Shown here one piece after another: positions 1-5,422 of a stretch of DNA of 7,355 nucleotides. The stretch covers positions 1 to 7,355 of the forward strand of contig JAGXRS010000010.1 in the NCBI GenBank assembly GCA_018335615.1, written 5' to 3'. The DNA comes from Hydrogenophaga sp. (GTDB taxonomy: Bacteria > Pseudomonadota > Gammaproteobacteria > Burkholderiales > Burkholderiaceae_C). Below the pieces are notes generated by a model. That model made no database searches. It was not told the DNA's origin and worked only from the letters and a program-made list of their open reading frames with translations. The translations under genes were made by a program, and so were the position numbers. Positions within the stretch are counted from its first letter, which is position 1; every line of letters starts with the position of its first letter.

Positions 1-805
1 CCCGCTGCGCCTGGCCCAGGTGCTCAGCAACCTGCTGATCAACGCCGCCAAGTACACCCCGCGCGGCGGGCATGTCGGCCTGCGGGTGCAGGCCGAACCG
101 GAAGGCCTGCGGCTGGAGGTGGTGGACGACGGTATCGGCATCGACGAGGAGCGCCTGCCCCATGTGTTCGAGATGTTCTCGCGCCTCTCCGGCCAGCAGG
201 GCACGGGCACCGAGGGCGGCATGGGCATCGGGCTGGCGCTGGCCCGGGGCCTGATGGAGCTGCACGGCGGCACACTCGAAGCCAGCAGCCCCGGGCCAGG
301 CCTGGGCTCGACCTTCACCGCCTGGCTGCCGGTGGCCGTGAGCGAGTCGGCCCCGGCCCCGCTGCACGATTTCGGCGACCTGAGCAACAACCCCGTGCGC
401 CCCGGCCTGCGCCTGCTGATCGCCGACGACAACGCCGACGCCGCCGAATCGCTGGCCATGCTCACCAGCATGGAGGGCCACCGCGCGCAGGTCGTGAACA
501 ACGGCGCCGACGCGCTGGCGGCCGGCCTGGAGACGCCACCCGACGTCTGCATCCTCGACATCGGCATGCCCGGCATGGACGGCCACACCGTGGCGCGCCG
601 GCTGCGCGAAGCCCTGCCCGATCACCCCATGCTCCTGCTGGCGGTGACCGGCTGGGGCCAGAAGAAAGACAAGCACGAGGCCCGTGCCGCCGGCTTCGAC
701 CGCCACTTCACCAAGCCCATCGACCCCAACACCCTGCTGGCCTACATCGCCGAGTGGCAGGACCGCCGCGCCTCGGGCGCCGGCACGTCGCCCGGCCATG
801 CTTGA
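1..805 (+). CDS. Hybrid sensor histidine kinase/response regulator, C-terminal part (5' truncated by window)
   Basis: The reading frame is open from base 2 to the TGA at 803-805, so the true start lies upstream. What remains is the end of a HisKA-type kinase. It shows an N box (QVLSNLLINAAKYTP, bases 20-64), a G1 box (DDGIGID, about 125-145), an F box (FEMFSR, about 167-184) and a G2 box (GGMGIGLALA, about 215-244), which together form the ATP-binding HATPase_c fold. After a linker of about 45 residues comes a complete receiver domain (about 409-765). It has the acidic pocket ADDN, the phospho-acceptor Asp in ILDIGMPGMDG (codon 557-559), the switch Thr in VTGWG and the conserved Lys in FTKPID. 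By family knowledge the kinase autophosphorylates on a His outside the window and passes phosphate to the receiver Asp or to a separate regulator. No DNA-binding output domain follows the receiver. The sensory domain and signal cannot be seen. The stop overlaps the next gene's start. Confidence 0.93.
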   Translation, partial: PLRLAQVLSNLLINAAKYTPRGGHVGLRVQAEPEGLRLEVVDDGIGIDEERLPHVFEMFSRLSGQQGTGTEGGMGIGLALARGLMELHGGTLEASSPGPGLGSTFTAWLPVAVSESAPAPLHDFGDLSNNPVRPGLRLLIADDNADAAESLAMLTSMEGHRAQVVNNGADALAAGLETPPDVCILDIGMPGMDGHTVARRLREALPDHPMLLLAVTGWGQKKDKHEARAAGFDRHFTKPIDPNTLLAYIAEWQDRRASGAGTSPGHA

Positions 806-1388
806 GACGGTGCTGGCCACCATCCAGGCGGAATTCTCCGATCTGCTGGAACCCGCACCCGTCACCCGCGTGGCGCTGCGCATGACGGTGGCGCTGGTGC
901 TCGGCGCCATCATCGGCTGGGACCGCGAGCGGCGCGACGCCGAAGCCGGCCTGCGCACCCACATGCTGGTGTCGCTGGGCGCCGCCCTGTTCATCCTGGT
1001 GCCGGCCGAGGCGGGCATGCAACCCGAAGACCTGAGCCGCGTGGTGCAGGGCATCGTCTCGGGCATCGGCTTCCTGGGCGCCGCCGCCGTGCTCAAGGTG
1101 AGCCGCGAAGGCCGCATCCACGGTCTCACCACGGCGGCCAGCATTTGGGCCACAGCGGCCGTGGGCATCGCCGCCGGGCTGGGGCGCGAAGGCACGGCCG
1201 TGCTGGCCACCGTGTTCATTCTGGTGGTGCTGTCCGCCTTGCGGGGCGTGGGCTTGCGCAACCGGGGCGGCGTGGCGCCGCGCAACGCACGGGCACCGGA
1301 TGAAGACGATGCCGCAAACGTTTCCGTCAGCGAAGCCGAAGCCAAGGGCGACGAACGACCGTTTGCACCCCGCCGCCCGGGGCGGTGA
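798..1388 (+). CDS. MgtC/SapB family inner-membrane protein
   Basis: This is a 196-residue membrane protein of the MgtC/SapB family. Typical family segments are the first hydrophobic helix followed by GAIIGWDRERR (36-46), GLRTHMLVSLGAAL (51-64), GIGFLGAAAVLK (89-100), GLTTAASIWATAAVG (109-123) and a last hydrophobic stretch (about 134-148). Family members are linked to growth in low magnesium and intracellular survival, in some cases through control of the F-type ATP synthase; the role here is not shown. The tail from about residue 150 is hydrophilic and rich in Arg, Asp and Glu, and the ACT-like C-terminal domain of long MgtC proteins is absent, as in short SapB-type members. The ATG at 798 overlaps the kinase stop by eight bases (ATGCTTGA) and has no clear Shine-Dalgarno sequence, so I infer translational coupling. 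The same frame is open upstream to 684, but that part only shadows the receiver domain. Confidence 0.9.
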   Translation: MLETVLATIQAEFSDLLEPAPVTRVALRMTVALVLGAIIGWDRERRDAEAGLRTHMLVSLGAALFILVPAEAGMQPEDLSRVVQGIVSGIGFLGAAAVLKVSREGRIHGLTTAASIWATAAVGIAAGLGREGTAVLATVFILVVLSALRGVGLRNRGGVAPRNARAPDEDDAANVSVSEAEAKGDERPFAPRRPGR

Positions 1389-1682
1389 TCGGCGTGGGAG
1401 GCCGGCACGGCCCTCCACCTTCATGGCCTTGTCGGCGGCGTTGCGCAATTCCGCCACGTCCACCGCGCCGAGCACCAGCACGGCGATGGTCTGGAACAGA
1501 CCGCCGTTGAACCGGGGCACGTCGTCCACACCGAACAGGCCGCCGCCCTTCATGGCCTGGAACAGGCTGCCCAGGTGCTCGCTCAGGCGCTTGGGCGTGG
1601 GGGACTTGTTTTCCCAGGCGAAGGCGCCGCGTGCGTACACGTCGGCACAACCGTGGACACCGCCGAGCACGCGCGTGCCCTC
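1389..1682 (-). pseudogene. Remnant of a large MmeI/YeeA-like DNA methyltransferase
   Basis: On the minus strand one frame after the stop at 1683-1685 reads through protein-like sequence. It includes ADVYARGAFAWENK, then KRLSEHLGSLFQAMKGGG, FGVDDVPRFNGGLF and VDVAELRNAA. The second block strongly recalls the region before the catalytic domain of class I SAM-dependent methyltransferases of the MmeI/YeeA type, where an FNGGLF motif is followed by a DVAxL(R/W)xAA helix. The first block recalls the earlier ADVWxRGxFAWEYK segment of the same family. These segments normally lie hundreds of residues apart, so their adjacency suggests an internal deletion. After ELRNAA the family resemblance stops, and the frame only runs on antisense to the MgtC-like gene. 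There is no start, Shine-Dalgarno sequence or catalytic NPPY motif, so it cannot be a working enzyme. The family assignment is from memory of motifs; the decay is directly visible. Confidence 0.6.
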
Positions 1683-1718
1683 TCAAAACGGTAGCCGGCT
1701 TCGCCGCCGGGCGCACGC

Positions 1719-1749
1719 AAAAAAGCCCCCGGCCGGAGGGACGGGGGCT
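1719..1749 (-). terminator. Rho-independent terminator of the Gln/Gly-rich gene
   Basis: Read on the minus strand, AGCCCCCG (1749-1742) and CGGGGGCT (1731-1724) form a perfect 8-bp GC-rich stem with a 10-base loop, followed directly by a run of T residues (the plus-strand A run 1719-1724). It lies about 90 bases after the stop of the minus-strand Gln/Gly-rich gene and in the same orientation. It would also separate that gene from the methyltransferase remnant. On the plus strand the stem is preceded, not followed, by the A run, so it is a one-direction terminator. Confidence 0.85.
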
Positions 1750-1837
1750 GAGACGGGGGCTCGGAGGCTGAGAAAGTGATGCGGTCCGCGTCAGGGGTTC
1801 AGGCGGATCGCTCGCTCACCCAGAACCGGCCCGGTCA

Positions 1838-2269
1838 TCAGGACGACTGGCTGCCGCCGGACTGAGAGCTGCCGGACTGGCGGCCGCGCTCGCTCTCGTT
1901 GCCCTGCTGGCCGATCTGGCTCTTGCCGGCCTGGCCCGTGCTGCTGCCGGGCTGCTGACCCTGGCGGTTCTGCTGGTCTTGCTGACTGCCCGCCTGACCC
2001 TGCTGGCCCTGCTGACTGACGCCTTGCTGGCCCATGCCCTGCTGACCTTGCTGGCCTTGCACGCCCTGCTGGCTTTGCTGGCCGGGCTTGTTCTGCCGGT
2101 CCTGGCCTTGCTGACCCTGCTGGCCCATGCCGGGCTGGTTCTGCTGGCCTGGCTGGTTCTGGCGGTCACGGTCCTGCTGCTGTTGCTGCTGGCCGGGGTT
2201 CTGGTTGGTGCCTTGCATCTGGTTCTGCTGGCCCTGCTTCTGGTTCTGGTCGCGGTTTTGCTCGGTCAT
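1838..2269 (-). CDS. Gln/Gly-rich low-complexity, probably disordered protein
   Basis: This 143-residue protein is built almost wholly of Gln, Gly, Asn, Ser, Asp and Arg. I count about 56 Gln (near 39 percent). There is no Phe, Trp, Tyr, His, Leu or Cys, and only one Ile and two Val, so it cannot have a normal hydrophobic core. The middle is a degenerate tandem of GQQ, GQQGQ and NQPGQQ units; residues 27-32 are an uninterrupted Gln run. The C-terminus shifts to charged and Ser/Gly-rich sequence (NESERGRQSG, then SSQSGGSQSS). There is no signal peptide or membrane segment, so it is presumably cytoplasmic. It is a believable gene because AAGGAG (plus bases 2277-2282) sits at good distance from the ATG, the length is kept free of stops, and a strong terminator follows. 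Composition recalls hydrophilins and bacterial stress-induced disordered proteins, a comparison only; I do not recognise a named family. The opposite strand reads as an artefactual Leu-rich frame. Confidence 0.8.
   Translation of the reverse strand: MTEQNRDQNQKQGQQNQMQGTNQNPGQQQQQQDRDRQNQPGQQNQPGMGQQGQQGQDRQNKPGQQSQQGVQGQQGQQGMGQQGVSQQGQQGQAGSQQDQQNRQGQQPGSSTGQAGKSQIGQQGNESERGRQSGSSQSGGSQSS
1972..2215 (-). repeat. Degenerate 9-base coding repeats (GQQ units)
   Basis: Within the Gln/Gly-rich gene the plus strand shows many copies and near copies of CTGCTGGCC and CTTGCTGGC, which on the coding strand are GGCCAGCAG and similar (Gly-Gln-Gln). Copies differ by synonymous changes (CAG/CAA, GGC/GGT) and by Asn, Ser, Asp, Met or Val substitutions. 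It is therefore an old, diverged tandem array and not a recent perfect microsatellite. The purest stretch is the Gln run near 2173-2190. Confidence 0.7.
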
Positions 2270-2310
2270 GTCGTATCTCCTTCATGTGAGTCGGGCACTG
2301 CGCCGACAAC

Positions 2311-2332
2311 GTATGTGTGGCAAACCACATAC
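2311..2332. promoter_or_regulatory. Inverted repeat upstream of the Gln/Gly-rich gene
   Basis: GTATGTG (2311-2317) and CACATAC (2326-2332) are exact inverted arms separated by eight bases. The pairing can alternatively be read as a longer imperfect palindrome around CAAA. It lies about 42 bases before the ATG of the minus-strand Gln/Gly-rich gene, in a 257-base gap, and is noticeably more AT-rich than its surroundings. This fits an operator or a 5' leader hairpin. No regulator can be named from it, and I could not assign a clear -35/-10 pair nearby. Confidence 0.4.
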
Positions 2333-2526
2333 CCATTCGGGCACAGGCCCACCCCGCCACGCATCAGAAAACCCGACCGCCCTGTGGGCATGCGGGACGT
2401 GCATGGATGAGCTGCCGGGGCTGGCGCGCCCTCTGAGACGGCGCAGGGGGTGATCGGTGGGGTGGTGGCATAGGGTCTTGCGGTCAGGGAGGGGTCAACA
2501 AGGCCTCGTATCGGCAATTTTTTCGG

Positions 2527-2910
2527 TCAGCGCTGCATCGCGCCGGGCATGGTGGTGCCACGGTTGAGTTCTTCGCGCAGCGCGCGCAGGCTGGACTGCA
2601 CCTCGTCCACCGAGCGGCGCGAACGCTCGGACGAGGCCTGGGCGCGCGCCAGCTGGGCGTCGGCCTCGGCCTGCTCGGCCCATCGAATGGCAGATCGCGC
2701 ATCGCCGGCCTGCGCAAACGCGCGCGCCCGTTCAAGTTTGTTGCGGGCCTGCTGCAACTCGACCGCGGCCAGATCCTCTGCGCCTGCGGCCCGGGCCGCG
2801 TCAACGGAGGCGCCACTGGCCGCCAGGGCCGCCTGGGGTGGTGGAGTACTTGAACAGGCCGCCACCAACGCGGTGGCGAACAGAGCGGCGGCAAATCGGG
2901 GGGTGGTCAT
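2527..2910 (-). CDS. DUF4398-type outer-membrane lipoprotein
   Basis: The protein has 127 residues. The N-terminus is a lipoprotein signal: short basic start (MTTPR), hydrophobic FAAALFATALVAAC, and a lipobox LVAAC with the lipidated Cys at residue 19. Ser-Ser follows it, favouring outer-membrane sorting. Residues about 25-115 form Ala/Arg/Glu-rich helical sequence (for example AVELQQARNKLERARAF and AIRWAEQAEADAQLARAQA), which is the pattern of the DUF4398 domain. Such proteins often sit beside an OmpA-family lipoprotein that binds peptidoglycan; here the downstream partner is missing. Start choice: ATG at 2910 gives the signal peptide directly, with a weak GAGG upstream. The frame runs open further upstream to 3303, but that part has no signal-like sequence and overlaps the divergent lipoprotein. 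No terminator is evident after the stop. The family call is from pattern; the exact function is unknown. Confidence 0.82.
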   Translation of the reverse strand: MTTPRFAAALFATALVAACSSTPPPQAALAASGASVDAARAAGAEDLAAVELQQARNKLERARAFAQAGDARSAIRWAEQAEADAQLARAQASSERSRRSVDEVQSSLRALREELNRGTTMPGAMQR

Positions 2911-3012
2911 GTCGGGCCTCGTGTGGTGAACTGGCGGGGTGCACCGCGCGGATCGCGCAGCCCGGGCGCCGGCCAGCGGTTGAAGAACAGGCATCGGCCA
3001 GGGGGCCGCCCC

Positions 3013-3041
3013 GCCACGGGGGCAAGCGCCGCGCCCGTGGC
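3013..3041. promoter_or_regulatory. 8-bp inverted repeat in a divergent intergenic region
   Basis: GCCACGGG (3013-3020) and CCCGTGGC (3034-3041) are perfect inverted arms around a 13-base loop, with a further short CCAGG/CCTGG pairing outside (2998-3002 with 3041-3045). It lies in the 205-base gap between the divergent DUF4398-type lipoprotein and the small Pro-rich lipoprotein, where promoters for both genes should be. It could be an operator or a leader hairpin. In such GC-rich DNA a chance hairpin is also possible. Confidence 0.3.
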
Positions 3042-3115
3042 CTGGGCACAGGACTTGCCGCCAGGCCGGCGGCAACCGCCACCGACCGGCCACCCATCTG
3101 ATCTGGAGGTACCCG

Positions 3116-3343
3116 ATGAACCACCTGCTTGTTGTGCCCGCACCCGGTGACGGGAGCACCGGCCCTGCGCGCCGCGACCACGCCAGTGGCGCGCGCCGCG
3201 CCGCGCCCTGGCTGCTGGCCGCCTGTCTGCTGCCGCTGGCCGCGTGCGAGCCGCGTTTTGGCGAAGGCAACACCACACCGCGCACGCCGCCCACCCAGCC
3301 CACGCCCGGCTCTGCGCCAGCGCCCGCGGTGCCGGTCCAATGA
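3116..3343 (+). CDS. Small proline-rich lipoprotein, hypothetical
   Basis: The product has 75 residues. A clear GGAGG (3105-3109) precedes the ATG at 3116. The N-terminus carries Arg residues (GARRAA) and then a hydrophobic segment WLLAACLLPLAAC, giving a lipobox LAAC with the Cys at residue 44. The mature part would be only about 32 residues, rich in Pro, Thr and Ala. The 26-residue hydrophilic stretch before the Arg pair is long for a lipoprotein signal, and no later start codon is available that would shorten it well. The stop overlaps the ATG of the YihY/BrkB-family gene (ATGA, 3340-3343), so the two are probably one transcription unit and translationally coupled. I recognise no family. 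Alternatives are a short leader peptide for the membrane protein or a cell-envelope lipopeptide of the entericidin size class. Confidence 0.65.
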   Translation: MNHLLVVPAPGDGSTGPARRDHASGARRAAPWLLAACLLPLAACEPRFGEGNTTPRTPPTQPTPGSAPAPAVPVQ

Positions 3344-4233
3344 AGCGCCTGGCGCTGGCCGCCTGGGGCCTGATCCGCGACGCGGTGATGTCGTGGATCG
3401 ACGATTACGCCCCCAGCATGGGCGCAGCGCTGGCCTTCTACACGCTGTTTTCCACGGCGCCACTGTTGCTGATCGTGATTTCGCTGGCGGGCCTGTTCTT
3501 TGGCGAGCAGGCGGCGCAGGGCGAGATCATGCAGCAGCTGGCCGGGCTGGTGGGGCCGGACAGCGCGGCGACCATCCAGGCGCTGCTGGAGAGCCTGAAC
3601 CAGCCGGCCACCAGCATCTACAGCAGCCTGTTCGGCCTGGTGGCGCTGCTGATCGGCGCCACCACGGTGTTTGCCGAGCTGCAGAATTCAATGGACCGCA
3701 TCTGGCGTGCGCCCTGCCCGCCACCACCGGGAGGCCTGATGGGCCTCATCAAGGCGCGCATCCTGTCGCTGGGGCTGGTGCTGGGCATCGGCTTCCTGCT
3801 CATGGTGTCGCTGGTGGTGAGCACCGCGCTGGCGGTGCTGGGCAAGTGGTGGGCGCCCTGGTTCGGCGAGATGGCGTGGCTGGCCCACACGCTGGACTGG
3901 GTGGTGAGCTTCACGCTCATCGGCGCCATCTTCGCCATGATCTACAAGTGGGTGCCGCAGGTGAAGATCGCGTGGCGCGACGTGCTGGTGGGCGCCGCCC
4001 TCACCGCCCTGCTGTTCACCGTGGGCAAGACGCTGATCGGCCTGTACATCGGGCGCAGCGGCGTGGCCTCGCCCTTTGGCGCGGCGGCGTCGCTGGTGGT
4101 GTTTCTGCTGTGGGTGTACTACTCGGCGCAGATTTTTCTGCTGGGCGCGGAGTTCACCTGGGTCTATGCGCACCGCTACGGCTCGCTCAAAGGCAAGGAG
4201 CCGGGCTCCGAGCAACGGCGCACGGCCGCCTGA
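3340..4233 (+). CDS. YihY/BrkB-family inner-membrane protein
   Basis: The 297-residue length matches the family (E. coli YihY is about 290). The family signature is present: DDYAPSMGAALAFYTLFS (21-38) leading into the first membrane helix, then about five more helices (near 93-112, 142-166, 186-203, 214-230 and 248-271). Family-like motifs include ELQNSMDRIW (113-122), a helix ending IGLYIGRSG (232-241), and FLLWVYYSAQIFLLGAEF (255-272). The family was once annotated as ribonuclease BN, wrongly, and is now listed as an inner-membrane protein of unknown or envelope-linked role; BrkB of Bordetella was tied to serum resistance. The segment after IWRAP is unusually Pro-rich (PCPPPPGG, 125-132). 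The ATG at 3340 shares ATGA with the preceding lipoprotein's stop. The frame is open upstream to 3244, but that part only shadows the lipoprotein. Confidence 0.92.
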   Translation: MKRLALAAWGLIRDAVMSWIDDYAPSMGAALAFYTLFSTAPLLLIVISLAGLFFGEQAAQGEIMQQLAGLVGPDSAATIQALLESLNQPATSIYSSLFGLVALLIGATTVFAELQNSMDRIWRAPCPPPPGGLMGLIKARILSLGLVLGIGFLLMVSLVVSTALAVLGKWWAPWFGEMAWLAHTLDWVVSFTLIGAIFAMIYKWVPQVKIAWRDVLVGAALTALLFTVGKTLIGLYIGRSGVASPFGAAASLVVFLLWVYYSAQIFLLGAEFTWVYAHRYGSLKGKEPGSEQRRTAA

Positions 4234-4260
4234 ACCGGTCCGTGGCCGCACCGGGCCGGC

Positions 4261-4282
4261 ACGGCACCTGCCCCTGTGCCGT
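4261..4282 (+). terminator. Possible weak terminator hairpin after the YihY/BrkB-family gene
   Basis: ACGGCAC (4261-4267) and GTGCCGT (4276-4282) form a perfect 7-bp stem with an 8-base loop, followed by a pyrimidine-rich stretch (CTTCCCATCTTCT) instead of a clean T run. It lies 27 bases after the stop and about 30 bases before the next ATG. It may reduce read-through into the dehydrogenase gene or be a leader hairpin of that gene. Confidence 0.35.
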
Positions 4283-4310
4283 CTTCCCATCTTCTGACCG
4301 AAAGGCCGCT

Positions 4311-5369
4311 ATGAACACACCGACCGACCAGGACGCCAGCCCGACCGGCGCCGCTGACGCCACCACCACCGAAGCCACCGCCGACGCCCAGCGGCGCATA
4401 CACGAGCAGCAGGACGCGCGGGATCAGGCGAAAAACGAACAGCCACAGCCACCGAAACAGGCCGGCGCCTCGGGCAGCACCCAGGAGGCCAGGCCCGCGG
4501 TGCAGACCGGCAAGCGCGACGAACCCGATGCGCTGCCGGCGCAGCACCTCGACCCGTCGGGGCAGGAGGCCGACCTCGAACTCGCGCCGCGTTTTCGCGC
4601 GCCCGAATACAAGGGCAGCGGCAAGCTGGCTGGCTTCAGCGCCCTCATCACCGGCGGCGACTCGGGCATTGGCCGGGCGGTGGCGGTGCTGTTTGCGCGC
4701 GAAGGCGCCGACGTGGCCATCGTTTACCTCTCTTCGGTCGATGATGCCGAAGAAACGCGCCAGCATGTAGAGGCCGAAGGCCGGCGCTGCCTGGTGCTGC
4801 AGGGCGACGTGAAAGACCCGGCTTTCTGCCAGCAGGCGGTGGAGCGCACGACGGCCGAGTTCGGCGGGCTGGACGTGCTGGTGAACAACGCGGCGTTCCA
4901 GAAGCACGCCGAGTCCATCGAGGACGTGGACGACGAGCGGCTGCGCGAAACCTGGGAAACCAATGTGGGCGGGTATTTCCGCATGGCCCGCGCGGCCGTG
5001 CCTTTCATGAAGGCCGGTGCGAGCATCATCAACACCGGCTCGGTCACCGGCCTGAAGGGCAGCGCGCACCTGCTGGACTACTCGGCCACCAAGGGCGCCA
5101 TCCACGCCTTCACGAAGTCCCTTGCCAGCAACCTGATCGACAAGGGCATCCGCGTCAACGCGGTGGCGCCCGGCCCGGTGTGGACGCCACTGAACCCGGC
5201 CGACCAGCCGGCCGAGCAAGTGGCCGAGTTCGGCAAGAACTCGGACATGAAAAGGCCGGCGCAACCCGAAGAGTTGTCGCCGGCCTATGTGTTCCTGGCC
5301 TCACCCGCCTGTGCCAGTTACATCACCGGCATTGTGTTGCCGGTGACGGGCAGCGTGGCCGCCATCTGA
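4311..5369 (+). CDS. Short-chain dehydrogenase/reductase with long hydrophilic N-terminal extension
   Basis: The 352-residue protein has two parts. Residues 1-100 are hydrophilic, low in hydrophobics and rich in Gln, Asp, Thr and Pro, ending with the linker RFRAPEYKGSGKLAG. From about 105 a full classical SDR Rossmann fold follows: dinucleotide motif TGGDSGIG (114-121), NNAA (192-195, usually NNAG), catalytic Ser244 in NTGSVTG, YSATK (Tyr257, Lys261), and PGPVWTPL (287-294). This layout matches the extended SDRs of the E. coli YghA and Bacillus general-stress type, which use NAD(P)H; the substrate is unknown. The usual C-terminal VTGG is VTGS here. Start choice: ATG at 4311 has a GAAAGG-like site before it, and the frame upstream is only a shadow of the membrane protein gene. 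It is likely cytoplasmic. It stands alone on this strand and converges with the hemerythrin gene. Confidence 0.9.
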   Translation: MNTPTDQDASPTGAADATTTEATADAQRRIHEQQDARDQAKNEQPQPPKQAGASGSTQEARPAVQTGKRDEPDALPAQHLDPSGQEADLELAPRFRAPEYKGSGKLAGFSALITGGDSGIGRAVAVLFAREGADVAIVYLSSVDDAEETRQHVEAEGRRCLVLQGDVKDPAFCQQAVERTTAEFGGLDVLVNNAAFQKHAESIEDVDDERLRETWETNVGGYFRMARAAVPFMKAGASIINTGSVTGLKGSAHLLDYSATKGAIHAFTKSLASNLIDKGIRVNAVAPGPVWTPLNPADQPAEQVAEFGKNSDMKRPAQPEELSPAYVFLASPACASYITGIVLPVTGSVAAI

Positions 5370-5384
5370 AGCCACTGGCCCGGC
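5370..5384 (+). repeat. 15-bp direct repeat, copy 1
   Basis: AGCCACTGGCCCGGC begins one base after the dehydrogenase stop and is repeated exactly at 6113-6127, so the two copies bracket the hemerythrin gene. No inverted ends or target-site-like features accompany it. Confidence 0.5.
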
Positions 5385-5422
5385 CCTGGCGCTGGCCCGG
5401 GCCGGTCCGGTGCCTCAGTGGC
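5371..5422. terminator. Nested hairpin between convergent genes
   Basis: GCCACTG (5371-5377) pairs exactly with CAGTGGC (5416-5422), and inside it GGCCCGG (5377-5383, sharing one base) can pair with CCGGGCC (5397-5403). The structure starts two bases after the dehydrogenase stop and covers the TGA of the convergent hemerythrin gene (5415-5417). Neither side has a T run, so it is not a textbook intrinsic terminator. Its place suggests a shared 3'-end structure that limits read-through or protects both mRNAs. Confidence 0.4.

Noticed and set aside
708..1388. Long minus-strand open frame antisense to the MgtC-type gene, continuous with the methyltransferase remnant
   Set aside because: GC-rich third positions on the real strand keep the antisense frame open. 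The His/Gln/Gly-rich product has no family-like pattern beyond the remnant part.
1979..2410. Plus-strand open frame with extremely Leu/Ala/Val-rich product opposite the Gln/Gly-rich gene
   Set aside because: It is the automatic complement of CAG/GGC repeats, has no Shine-Dalgarno site, and its tail runs into non-coding sequence. The minus-strand gene has the proper ribosome site and terminator.
2457..2498. TTGACC with a CCCTAT box 17 bases later on the minus strand as a sigma-70 promoter
   Set aside because: The -10 box matches the consensus at too few positions and the site is nearly 190 bases from the start codon.
2266..2517. 83-residue minus-strand frame between the lipoprotein and the Gln/Gly-rich gene
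   Set aside because: No Shine-Dalgarno site, no recognisable pattern, and it overlaps the leader and start of the Gln/Gly-rich gene.
3129..4310. Plus-strand frame upstream of the dehydrogenase, giving a 746-residue fusion
   Set aside because: The upstream portion is an out-of-frame shadow of the YihY/BrkB-family gene, rich in Arg, Gly and His; the dehydrogenase has its own start at 4311.
4176..5264. Long minus-strand frame opposite the dehydrogenase
   Set aside because: Arg/His/Gly-rich shadow without ribosome site or domain pattern; the plus strand carries complete SDR motifs.
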